Virus record (IMG/VR): IMGVR_UViG_3300042894_002372
Coordinates: 1-64,000 of that record
Direction: 5' to 3' (one strand)
Length of the DNA stretch: 64,000 nucleotides
Source of the DNA: a virus
The translations under genes were made by a program, and so were the position numbers. Positions 1-5,925 of the stretch are shown piece after piece. The notes beneath the pieces are model-generated. The model made no database searches and had not been told where the DNA came from. It was given only the letters and a program-made list of their open reading frames with translations. Within the stretch, counting starts at the first letter, position 1. Each line of letters starts with the position of its first letter.

Positions 1-47
1 CTAACAGCCTGCAACCACGCAGGGTAGCCGTGTAATGTGCTTTTATA

Positions 48-121
48 TGGTAGGGGTGCAGGGGAACGATCCCTGTTTTACGGATTAAAAGTCCGTTACT
101 TCACCTTAAAGTTTCACCCCC
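48..121 (-). tRNA. tRNA-Lys (UUU)
   Basis: A 74-nt cloverleaf with encoded CCA. The anticodon stem ACGGA/TCCGT closes the loop CTTTTAA, giving anticodon UUU. The acceptor stem GGGGGTG pairs with CACCCCT (one G-U). The T stem CAGGG/CCCTG is perfect but its loop is ATCGTTC instead of TTCGAAT, so the usual T54-A58 pair is replaced by A54-T58. The stop codon of the small upstream CDS (101-244) lies inside this tRNA. Confidence 0.85.
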
Positions 122-244
122 TAATGGGCTTTGTTTTTGTGCTCGACGCAGAGCCTTGTTGCTCTTACGATGCGAACCTGCTTTGCGGAACAGTGCAAGA
201 CGAACGAAGCAGTTACGTTCGCGCACGATCGATTTACGTTTCAT
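101..244 (-). CDS. Small basic protein ending inside tRNA-Lys
   Basis: A 47-residue ORF starting MKRKSIVRERNCFVRL and rich in Arg and Lys. An AAGGA Shine-Dalgarno sits six bases before the ATG. It fills the gap between tRNA-Ala and tRNA-Lys, and its last codons and TGA stop fall in the 5' half of tRNA-Lys on the same strand. It resembles small basic RxRNxFV-type proteins I recall from phages, of unknown role; the basic character suggests nucleic acid binding, which is inference. Processing of the tRNA would destroy the mRNA 3' end, so translation must happen before or instead of tRNA maturation. Confidence 0.6.
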   Translation of the reverse strand: MKRKSIVRERNCFVRLALFRKAGSHRKSNKALRRAQKQSPLGGETLR

Positions 245-263
245 ACAGTTTCCTTTTATAAAA

Positions 264-339
264 TGGTGGAGGATAACGGATTCGAACCGTTTGCTCCTGG
301 TTGCAAACCAGGTGTGTTAGCCAAGTATACCAATCCCCC
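264..339 (-). tRNA. tRNA-Ala (UGC)
   Basis: A 76-nt cloverleaf with encoded CCA. The anticodon stem CCTGG/CCAGG closes loop TTTGCAA (anticodon UGC). The acceptor GGGGGAT pairs with ATCCTCC with one wobble, and the T loop TTCGAAT is canonical. Confidence 0.95.
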
Positions 340-624
340 AATATGCTCTGCATCCCCCGGCGGTAATTATAGAGTATCAACATAGATTAATCCGGAATCT
401 AACTCAACTAAGGTTAGCGATTCTATGCATCACACACTCCTTCCACCCGCTTCCCGACAGGGACCGTTATCGCATTGCTAGCGGCCTTTTGGTAAGAAGA
501 CTACCACCCTTGAGTAACGAACTCACTTCTCTCGTACGGGTCATACTAGCCAGGCGTTACCCCGACGGGTTCTTCTCTCAAATAAGCATAAGCATAGTAT
601 TCTTTCATACCTTGACGAGAATCT
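340..624. other. Unassigned 285-bp gap
   Basis: No convincing gene. On the minus strand two tiny frames follow each other: a 20-residue one at 546-608 (MKEYYAYAYLREEPVG...), whose start recalls the YxYAYLRE beginning of GIY-YIG homing nucleases, and a 25-residue one just after it. Neither has a good ribosome site. A few 5-bp hairpins (for example AGATT/AATCT near 383-399) are visible. It may be an untranslated leader of the tRNA array or a decayed homing-endonuclease remnant. Confidence 0.3.
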
Positions 625-1386
625 TTACAACCTAGATTCTATCATAGGAGCAATAAAATCAGCAATCTGAATATGAGCTTTTTCTGTAGGATGATGTGAT
701 ATTGGATTTAACAATCCAATATCAACTAAAAACGCTACTCTATTGGAGTCTACAACCCAATTTGAATAATGATAGTTGTTATCAACATTTTTCATGTTAT
801 TTCTCAAACACAATTGTGACATTAAATCTCTATCAGGTATATCAATCATATTGTCGATGGGTTGATGATACAGATGATGATTAAATGTATCAACCCATAT
901 ATTTTTGACCCCCATTGACTTATAAAAAACATTCCAAAAATTCATCTCAACTTCTAATTGTTGTACTTCGTGATTATGATCATATGAATGTTTAACCATA
1001 AACTCGCTAAATTTATTTGGCATATTATATTTGCAATGTAACACAGACATTGTGTCTAAATCAAAAAATACATTTCGAGCAGTTGATGTGATTGCATGCA
1101 ATACAATAATTTTATCATATGTTTCTTGATCACATTTGAAATCAATTTTACTAAAATATCTTTTAGCATAATTAAATTGAGCTTGATTACTGCTTCCACC
1201 ATGTGCAAAATTTTTGTTATCTAATGCAAAATTTTTAGACAAAACACCACGAAATGATTTTGTCCCACAAATGTCTGAATTCCATGCAATAGAATTATAC
1301 ACAGCAGTGGATTGCTCAATTTGATATCCTACACCAACTCCATAGGTCCAACTGCACCCAAACGTGATAAGCAAATTTTTATTCAT
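625..1386 (-). CDS. SGNH/GDSL-like hydrolase domain protein
   Basis: A 253-residue protein with SGNH-like blocks: FGCSWTYG near residue 10, where the Ser would be the nucleophile; a GGSSN block near residue 63 (block II/III type); and HPTEKAH near the C-terminus, which could supply the catalytic His. Esterases of this fold remove or transfer acyl groups on glycans or lipids. It overlaps the upstream methyltransferase by 8 bases, so the two are probably translated together. The stretch looks more AT-rich than most of the window. Two further SGNH-like proteins lie at 10157-11541. Substrate unknown. Confidence 0.5.
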   Translation of the reverse strand: MNKNLLITFGCSWTYGVGVGYQIEQSTAVYNSIAWNSDICGTKSFRGVLSKNFALDNKNFAHGGSSNQAQFNYAKRYFSKIDFKCDQETYDKIIVLHAITSTARNVFFDLDTMSVLHCKYNMPNKFSEFMVKHSYDHNHEVQQLEVEMNFWNVFYKSMGVKNIWVDTFNHHLYHQPIDNMIDIPDRDLMSQLCLRNNMKNVDNNYHYSNWVVDSNRVAFLVDIGLLNPISHHPTEKAHIQIADFIAPMIESRL

Positions 1387-2035
1387 GTTTTTGTAGTACC
1401 ATTCTTAATGTTCCCTCGGCCATGTTAGATCCAATATGAGTATCATCAAGTTCAAAACACAAAATCTCATCTCTAAAAATTTCAATTTGATCACGTATGT
1501 ATGTTGATGCAGTATTTTTTATTTCTGTAGTCTCTGCACCTATCATATGACACACATTCATCATGATAAAAATTTTACCACCTGGTTTGGTCATTTGTAA
1601 GACTTGATTGATCCTGTTAGAAAATTGCGACAATGGAATAAAATGCAAAGCATTCATACTCATGATATTTTCAAATTTTTCTGTATTTTCCTTGACAAAC
1701 GCATCATCTACAAACCCAACCTGGTCAGCATAAAAATTTAATGATTTTGAATCAATGCCGATTATGTTTGGAATATATTTTTTATATATGTTCCACCCAC
1801 ATCCAATATCATAAATTTTAGAGCTTGATGCTAATTGTAAAATATAGTAAAAAGGAACCATTGAAAATATTCTTTTGCCACGATATTCGCGCGGCGTCAT
1901 TCCCATAAAGCCCAAAGTTGGTATATTAGTTTCCCAAGTCAACAAATCAAAATCTTGTTTTACGTTACGTGCCAAATCAGTTGATTCAAAGCTTTTTCGA
2001 AAATTTTCTAAGTTATATGCGTTTAAATTGTTCAT
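1379..2035 (-). CDS. Class I SAM-dependent methyltransferase-like protein
   Basis: A 218-residue protein with a motif I-like YDIGCGWN near residue 95, an acidic IGIDS strand end that would hold the SAM ribose, a central SMNALHFIP motif and a GGKIFIMMN strand. These match the Rossmann methyltransferase order. It lies upstream of and overlaps the SGNH-like gene, and directly follows tRNA-Tyr on the same strand. The region is AT-rich. Substrate cannot be read from the sequence; a sugar or small metabolite is as likely as nucleic acid. Confidence 0.6.
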   Translation of the reverse strand: MNNLNAYNLENFRKSFESTDLARNVKQDFDLLTWETNIPTLGFMGMTPREYRGKRIFSMVPFYYILQLASSSKIYDIGCGWNIYKKYIPNIIGIDSKSLNFYADQVGFVDDAFVKENTEKFENIMSMNALHFIPLSQFSNRINQVLQMTKPGGKIFIMMNVCHMIGAETTEIKNTASTYIRDQIEIFRDEILCFELDDTHIGSNMAEGTLRMVLQKHE

Positions 2036-2054
2036 ACATTATATATGATAGATA

Positions 2055-2139
2055 TGGTGGAGATGATAGGGATCGAACCTATTGTGACCGAAGTCGGAAG
2101 ATTTACAGTCTCCTGCCATACCATTACGGCGGCATCTCC
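2055..2139 (-). tRNA. tRNA-Tyr (GUA)
   Basis: An 85-nt class II tRNA with a long variable arm and encoded CCA. Acceptor GGAGATG pairs perfectly with CATCTCC. Anticodon loop CTGTAAA gives GUA. T loop TTCGATC. Confidence 0.95.
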
Positions 2140-2144
2140 ATGTC

Positions 2145-2219
2145 TGGTACTCGATAGCGGAGTCGAACCGCTCTTGCCTGGATGAAAACCAGATGTCCTA
2201 ACCGATAGACGAATCGAGC
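2145..2219 (-). tRNA. tRNA-Glu (UUC)
   Basis: A 75-nt cloverleaf with encoded CCA. The anticodon stem CTGG/CCAG closes TTTTCAT (anticodon UUC). Acceptor GCTCGAT pairs with ATCGAGT, with a terminal G-U. Confidence 0.95.
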
Positions 2220-2227
2220 AAAAAGAG

Positions 2228-2292
2228 GAGAGCCACGGTTGCAGGACCTAGTGTCTCGTTGCCGAGAGAAGTGTCCAGGCGATGTGGCTCTC
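2228..2292 (-). ncRNA. Small structured RNA between tRNA-Asp and tRNA-Glu
   Basis: A 65-nt element closed by a perfect 9-bp stem (GAGAGCCAC with GTGGCTCTC). Inside is a GGAC/GTCC pairing that encloses a TCTCG/CGAGA stem capped by GCAA, a GNRA tetraloop. It is tRNA-sized and sits in a tRNA slot but has no anticodon arm and no T loop. T4 also carries stable non-tRNA RNAs in its tRNA cluster, so an unassigned stable RNA is a reasonable reading. Function unknown. Confidence 0.5.
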
Positions 2293-2298
2293 AAAACT

Positions 2299-2373
2299 TG
2301 GCGGTCTGTGGGGGAATCGAACCCCCGTAAGTGGATAGACAATCCACAGTAATAACCTCTATACGAACAGACC
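2299..2373 (-). tRNA. tRNA-Asp (GUC)
   Basis: A 75-nt cloverleaf with encoded CCA. The anticodon stem GTGGA/TCCAC closes TTGTCTA (anticodon GUC). Acceptor GGTCTGT pairs perfectly with ACAGACC; G is the discriminator base. Confidence 0.95.
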
Positions 2374-2381
2374 AAAATCTA

Positions 2382-2596
2382 CTATTTTAAAACATACTAA
2401 AGGAACCATTGTGCATCTATGTCTACCTATAGGACCGTCTCCTATAGACCTGCACGGTCATTACTGCCTACATGCTCCGCCGCTTTTCTGGACATTTCTG
2501 CCCGGTTTCATGGACCTAGCTTGAGCGTGGGCGGCCCCACAGTCCTCGCCTTAGATCCCTAACGGTGTAGGTAACCTTTAATACGTTTTAAAATAG
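2382..2596 (-). ncRNA. Structured RNA with 22-bp closing helix
   Basis: No good ORF. The two ends (2575-2596 and 2382-2403) pair over 22 bp with only two G-U wobbles. Inside, CCTACA can pair with TGTAGG, GTGCA with TGCAC, and CTATAGGA/TCCTATAG forms an 8-bp hairpin with a 5-base loop. Upstream within the same expected transcript are a GTAA-capped hairpin (AACCC/GGGTT) and a 7-bp hairpin at 2641-2660. A strong promoter at 2666-2694 should start the transcript near 2659, and tRNA-Asp follows nine bases after the helix. It does not match tmRNA or RNase P RNA as far as I can read; a 6S-like or wholly new RNA is possible. Confidence 0.55.
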
Positions 2597-2665
2597 CAAC
2601 CCTTACGGGTTACCAAAAACAACAACTTTTTAAAGAACGTCTAGTTAATTTCCTAACTAGTCTCT

Positions 2666-2694
2666 AGTATAACACAATGGCTATATCTAGTCAA
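2666..2694 (-). promoter_or_regulatory. Sigma70-type promoter, proximal copy
   Basis: Minus-strand -35 TTGACT (2689-2694), 17-base spacer, -10 TATACT (2666-2671). Reads into the structured RNA and the Asp/Glu/Tyr part of the tRNA array. A hairpin CCCTAC/GTAGGG lies just upstream (2708-2727 region). Confidence 0.8.
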
Positions 2695-2703
2695 TTTGTT
2701 TTG

Positions 2704-2831
2704 CAAAGTCCCTACACTGTGTAGGGTTATTTGCAGATCCAGCTAATTTCTTAACTTGTTTCTATTGTAGCAAAATGGCGTTTAATTGTCAACTTAGTAC
2801 TTTAGTATACCCTACGCACTGTAGGGTTATT
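2704..2831. repeat. Paired CCCTAC/GTAGGG hairpins next to tandem promoters
   Basis: Two short hairpins, each CCCTAC, about five bases, then GTAGGG followed by TTATT, lie about 100 bases apart (near 2709-2727 and 2811-2829). Each sits immediately upstream of one of the two minus-strand promoters, giving a repeated hairpin-plus-promoter unit. They could be weak terminators for plus-strand or upstream transcripts, or protein-binding sites. Confidence 0.5.
2764..2792 (-). promoter_or_regulatory. Sigma70-type promoter, distal copy
   Basis: Minus-strand -35 TTGACA (2787-2792), 17-base spacer, -10 TACAAT (2764-2769). Lies directly below tRNA-Trp, so it restarts transcription in the middle of the tRNA array. 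Confidence 0.8.
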
Positions 2832-2833
2832 AT

Positions 2834-2907
2834 TGGCGTACCTCCAAGGACTCGAACCTTGACTGACGGTTTTGGAGACCGCGGTGCTGCCATTACACCA
2901 GAGATAC
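2834..2907 (-). tRNA. tRNA-Trp (CCA)
   Basis: A 74-nt cloverleaf with encoded CCA end. The anticodon stem CGGT/ACCG closes CTCCAAA (anticodon CCA). Acceptor GTATCTC pairs with GAGGTAC with one wobble. T loop TTCGAGT. Confidence 0.95.
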
Positions 2908-2914
2908 ATTAAAT

Positions 2915-2988
2915 TGGTAGCCTGTCAAGGTAACGATCCTTGGTCGCTCGATTATCAGTCGAGTGCTCTACCTTTGAGCTAACGGGCT
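2915..2988 (-). tRNA. tRNA-Ile (GAU)
   Basis: A 74-nt cloverleaf with encoded CCA. The anticodon stem CTCGA/TCGAG closes CTGATAA (anticodon GAU). Acceptor AGCCCGT/ACAGGCT has one C-A mismatch. The T stem CAAGG/CCTTG is perfect but the loop is ATCGTTA, with the same A54/T58 swap seen in tRNA-Lys. Confidence 0.85.
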
Positions 2989-2993
2989 ATGAT

Positions 2994-3068
2994 TGGCGGG
3001 TCCTGCAGGAATCGAACCCACACCGCTTGGTTCGAAGCCAAGCATGATATCCATTTCACCAAGGACCC
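2994..3068 (-). tRNA. tRNA-Arg (UCG)
   Basis: A 75-nt cloverleaf with encoded CCA. The anticodon stem CTTGG/CCAAG closes CTTCGAA (anticodon UCG). Acceptor GGGTCCT pairs perfectly with AGGACCC. Confidence 0.95.
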
Positions 3069-3073
3069 TTAAC

Positions 3074-3163
3074 TGGCGGTGCGACTCGGATTCGAACCGA
3101 GAACCCGGATTACGCCGAGCGACAGATTAGCAATCTGCTCTAATACCATTATAGGACCACACC
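3074..3163 (-). tRNA. tRNA-Ser (GCU)
   Basis: A 90-nt class II tRNA with long variable arm and encoded CCA. Anticodon loop TTGCTAA gives GCU. Acceptor GGTGTGG pairs with TCGCACC with wobbles. T loop TTCGAAT. Confidence 0.95.
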
Positions 3164-3169
3164 GTTGTT

Positions 3170-3261
3170 TGGCGGAAGACGGAGGAGTCGAACCCCATCC
3201 CTGTTAAGAGAACCTGGTTTTCAAGGCCAGTCGCAGGACCGGTCCCGCTGCATCATCTTCC
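3170..3261 (-). tRNA. tRNA-Ser (UGA)
   Basis: A 92-nt class II tRNA with long variable arm and encoded CCA. Anticodon loop CTTGAAA gives UGA; the last anticodon-stem pair is C-A. Acceptor GGAAGAT pairs with GTCTTCC with one wobble. Confidence 0.9.
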
Positions 3262-3270
3262 TAAAATGTG

Positions 3271-4032
3271 TTAAAGATTTTTAAAAACTTTTTTTATAAT
3301 TGCACTGCGATCCAGTTTGGAACTGGCACCCAGCACAATGACTGCGTACTGTTGTTTGTTGTGTTCTACCAGCATGGCCACACACCATCCAGCAAGATTA
3401 GTAAATCCAGTCTTGCTCACGTCCACACGGGTAAACTCTGCCAACAGTGGACGGGATGTGTGAACCAGGTTCACAGAGCTGCCGCCTATTTTGTCAAGTT
3501 TTTTCAACAGCACAGTTGACTGCCCACTGGCTTCTTGTATAAACCAATAGTTGGCAGCAATCTGTACCATTTCTATTAGATCCCGTGCAGTGGACACATT
3601 GAACACACCCAGGCCTGACGGATCTACAAATTTAGTATTTCGAAGATTCCACATCCGGGCATGTCGATTCATTTCAGCTACAAAGGCAGATCGGCCTCCG
3701 GGGTAGTTCTGTGCAATGGTTTCGGCTGCTCCGTTGTCACTGCTGACCAGCATGGCCAGCAACAACTGTTCTCTGGTGTACCTGCCGGGCGGCAATCGAC
3801 TGCCGGTGTTTTTTCTCAGCACCAACTGCTGTTGAAGATCTCTGTTGTGATCCAATGCAACCATGGCAGTCATCAACTTGGTCACACTGGCCATTGATCT
3901 GATTTGATCACTATTTTGACTCAGTTCCGTGCGCTGTGCATTGATGTTGTAGACCAACACTGTGGGCTCACGTGCGTGGGCCGTTGCATTGGATAAAACT
4001 GTACAAAAAAGTACTGCGGCAAATAATTTCAT
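3271..4032 (-). CDS. Exported serine D,D-peptidase (penicillin-binding protein, S11 type)
   Basis: A 253-residue protein with a clear signal peptide (MKLFAAVLFC, ending NATAHA). All three penicillin-binding motifs are present: SVTK at about 49-52, SDN at 98-100 and KTG at 207-209. The family cuts D-alanyl peptide stems or cross-links of peptidoglycan in the periplasm; the length fits PbpG-like endopeptidases lacking the C-terminal beta domain of DacA. It lies between tRNA-Cys and tRNA-Ser(UGA), far from the lysis genes near 61-63 kb. It may remodel the host wall during infection or assist lysis. Unusual cargo for a phage and probably of bacterial origin. Confidence 0.85.
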   Translation of the reverse strand: MKLFAAVLFCTVLSNATAHAREPTVLVYNINAQRTELSQNSDQIRSMASVTKLMTAMVALDHNRDLQQQLVLRKNTGSRLPPGRYTREQLLLAMLVSSDNGAAETIAQNYPGGRSAFVAEMNRHARMWNLRNTKFVDPSGLGVFNVSTARDLIEMVQIAANYWFIQEASGQSTVLLKKLDKIGGSSVNLVHTSRPLLAEFTRVDVSKTGFTNLAGWCVAMLVEHNKQQYAVIVLGASSKLDRSAIIKKVFKNL

Positions 4033-4050
4033 ATCTTTATTTTGTAAAAT

Positions 4051-4125
4051 TGGAACACAGGACAGGACTCAAACCTGCATGATACGGATTTGCAATCCGT
4101 TGCGTAATCATTCCGCCACCTGTGC
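4051..4125 (-). tRNA. tRNA-Cys (GCA)
   Basis: A 75-nt cloverleaf with encoded CCA. The anticodon stem ACGGA/TCCGT closes TTGCAAA (anticodon GCA). Acceptor GCACAGG pairs with CCTGTGT, with a terminal G-U. Confidence 0.93.
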
Positions 4126-4156
4126 ATATACGTCGAACACACTGTTTCCAATGTGT

Positions 4157-4212
4157 GTATTAAAGCACTCTAAAATACTTAGGCTGCCTGTTCTTAAAGA
4201 ATGCTTTAATAC
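4157..4212 (-). repeat. 11-bp inverted repeat in the tRNA-Cys leader
   Basis: GTATTAAAGCA (4157-4167) and TGCTTTAATAC (4202-4212) are perfect inverted copies 34 bases apart, between the 4277-4306 promoter and tRNA-Cys. A 28-residue minus-strand frame (4160-4246, MESLVWEEKLVRIK...) runs through it but its AGG is too close to the ATG to be a good ribosome site. A leader hairpin or processing signal is likely. Confidence 0.5.
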
Positions 4213-4276
4213 GAACTAATTTTTCCTCCCACACAAGGGATTCCATCCTAGTCGCCGCCCGTTCGTGCTTGTTTAT

Positions 4277-4306
4277 AGTGTAGCACAGGACCTCGTTTCC
4301 TGTCAA
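4277..4306 (-). promoter_or_regulatory. Sigma70-type promoter for tRNA-Cys and the D,D-peptidase
   Basis: Minus-strand -35 TTGACA (4301-4306), 18-base spacer, -10 TACACT (4277-4282). Confidence 0.65.
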
Positions 4307-4317
4307 CACTTTAGGAT

Positions 4318-4479
4318 CTATGTCCAAAGTTGATTCTTGACTCGCATGCGAGTTTCGAGTTCCAACCTAGCACGTTCCAACTTTTCCCGAATCAACTTTT
4401 CACGTTGTTCCGGTGTCAGTGTGTGCTCTGTTGTGTACTTTACTTCACGCATTCGTTGTTTTAAATCTAATTTCTTCAT
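4318..4479 (-). CDS. Small charged helical protein
   Basis: A 53-residue ORF (MKKLDLKQRMREVKY...RVKNQLWT) with a good AAGGA ribosome site before the ATG. It is almost entirely Lys/Arg/Glu with heptad-like Leu, so one or two long helices or a coiled coil are expected. A terminator-like hairpin separates it from the next upstream minus-strand ORF. No family recognised. Confidence 0.6.
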   Translation of the reverse strand: MKKLDLKQRMREVKYTTEHTLTPEQREKLIREKLERARLELETRMRVKNQLWT

Positions 4480-4497
4480 TTTTCCTTTTCTAAAAAC

Positions 4498-4530
4498 AAA
4501 AAACCCTAGGGTTTTTAATCCTAGGGTCCT
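4498..4530 (-). terminator. Rho-independent terminator
   Basis: On the minus strand CCCTAGG, a nine-base loop, CCTAGGG, then TTTTTTGTTTTT. Lies between the small ORFs 4555-4695 and 4318-4479. The inner AAAAACCCTAGGGTTTTT is itself an 18-base palindrome. Confidence 0.7.
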
Positions 4531-4554
4531 TGGAGTTTGTGTGTAAACTTTTAT

Positions 4555-4695
4555 TTACGACATGGTCTCCTGGACCCTGGTACCCTCTGGTGTGCGATCA
4601 TATGACATGCTATTGATTGCCGACCAAATAGAGGGCGCGAAGCCGGCCTGTTTGGCTAAACAATTTGATATAGAATGTAATACGTTTGTTTGCAT
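4555..4695 (-). CDS. Small hypothetical protein
   Basis: A 46-residue ORF (MQTNVLHSISNCLAKQAGF...RVQETMS) followed by a clean terminator and preceded by a promoter at 4744-4772. The ribosome site (AAAGAAAC) is weak. No family recognised; the promoter and terminator on either side are the main support. Confidence 0.45.
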   Translation of the reverse strand: MQTNVLHSISNCLAKQAGFAPSIWSAINSMSYDRTPEGTRVQETMS

Positions 4696-4743
4696 TTTTG
4701 TTTCTTTAAATTTATATACACCTTTTTATTGGCGCATGTGTGT

Positions 4744-4772
4744 ATTGTATAGGTTTATTTATACAAGGTCAA
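4744..4772 (-). promoter_or_regulatory. Composite early/late promoter
   Basis: Minus-strand -35 TTGACC (4767-4772), 17-base spacer, -10 TACAAT (4744-4749). The spacer contains the exact T4 late motif TATAAATA (4756-4763 on this strand). Confidence 0.65.
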
Positions 4773-4830
4773 CCACTTGGTTGTTCAAAATGCAAATTTT
4801 TTTCAAGATATTTGCCTTAATAAGTACACT

Positions 4831-5925
4831 ATGCAACAAGCATTCAACGGAGTACACAGCGGCGAGATTTGGAATCAAAGCCAATGTCTAGTACACGAAT
4901 ACAACATCAATAACACAATATATCAAACACTACGCGATACCGGGTTTAGTGTAACTGACAATCCACGGATATGGAAAAAATCAAACCAAACAGTGATCGT
5001 TTGCCTGGTTGACGATATACGAAGTTGTAGTACAGACTATCACAGTGACTTGCCCTACTTGTTTGATGCCAATACCACAGTCATAACCGACAACTATATC
5101 ACTTGTCCCACGCAGTACCATGTGATAAGATTGCCCGCTAGTTTCTTGGGAATCTATCACTATGTGCCCAGCAACCAAACATGGCAGCCAGAACGAGATT
5201 TTTCTTTTGCAGTAAATCGAATTGACCAACGCAGATTTATGCTGATGTTGGAAATCGGACTCAGAGTACATTTGCACAAAGGCCATGTAAATTTCAACTG
5301 TTATCGTCCAGGAAATTCCGTAGTGTCAGACCCTGCTCTTATTTCCACAACCCGGGCATTAGAACATTGGAATAACCATTGGAACCAGACCAGCAACGAA
5401 GACAAATCAAAATATCAAAAAAGTTATGAATTGCTAACAGCACAAATGCCTGTGCGCAATTATGAAATAGAACATGATGAAATTTTTAATCGGTCATATG
5501 TTAACATTGTGGCCGAAACCTACAGCAGTGACAACAACATATCACTGAGTGAAAAAATATTCAGAGCATTGGTAACACCTGCTCCGTGGACCGTATCGTC
5601 GGGTCGATACACAGTGGCCTATTTAACTAGCTTGGGATTTGATACTGTGTCAGATCTAATAGACCACAACCATTACGATAGACTAATAGAAGTGCAAGAG
5701 AAGCAACGCATATTTGTATGGAAAAGCCTTGAAACTATTAAATCATTGAAGTCTCAAGATCTAACTCTGCTACAAGACAGATGTCAACGTGCTGCCACAC
5801 ACAATCAAACTGTATTGGCCGCAATGGCTGCTCGGTGGCCCAATGATTTTGCTCAGTGGATCAGCATACTTACACAAACGCTAACCAATCCACAGGCGAT
5901 CGAACCCATTCAGTGTCAAATTTAA
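4831..5925 (+). CDS. GT-B-like glycosyltransferase candidate, plus-strand island
   Basis: A 364-residue protein on the opposite strand to most genes. Start chosen at MQQAFNGVHS because a late-type motif (TTAATAAGTAC) ends six bases upstream; an in-frame ATG 54 bases earlier has no support. The C-terminal third (ETYSS...LSEKIFRAL...GRYTVAYLTSLGFD...LIDHNHY) matches in layout the end of the protein at 6551-7480 (TEP...VTEKTLMAL...GWRIADYMASMGFD...IVDHSY), which in turn resembles fucosyltransferase-like (GT10) donor-site regions. The two are therefore likely paralogues. It runs 56 bases into the 3' end of the convergent minus-strand gene. Confidence 0.5.
   Translation: MQQAFNGVHSGEIWNQSQCLVHEYNINNTIYQTLRDTGFSVTDNPRIWKKSNQTVIVCLVDDIRSCSTDYHSDLPYLFDANTTVITDNYITCPTQYHVIRLPASFLGIYHYVPSNQTWQPERDFSFAVNRIDQRRFMLMLEIGLRVHLHKGHVNFNCYRPGNSVVSDPALISTTRALEHWNNHWNQTSNEDKSKYQKSYELLTAQMPVRNYEIEHDEIFNRSYVNIVAETYSSDNNISLSEKIFRALVTPAPWTVSSGRYTVAYLTSLGFDTVSDLIDHNHYDRLIEVQEKQRIFVWKSLETIKSLKSQDLTLLQDRCQRAATHNQTVLAAMAARWPNDFAQWISILTQTLTNPQAIEPIQCQI

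Noticed and set aside
1-47. Partial tRNA at the left edge
   Set aside because: A short CCTGC/GCAGG hairpin is present but no tRNA arm can be completed.
480-560. Ribosomal RNA fragment suggested by CTCTCGTACGGG
   Set aside because: The likeness is limited to about ten bases and does not continue.
2400-2600. RNase P RNA or tmRNA
   Set aside because: No conserved RNase P core or tRNA-like ends were seen; kept as an unknown RNA.
4337-4546. Plus-strand 69-residue open frame
   Set aside because: It is antisense to the small charged protein at 4318-4479, which has a good ribosome site.
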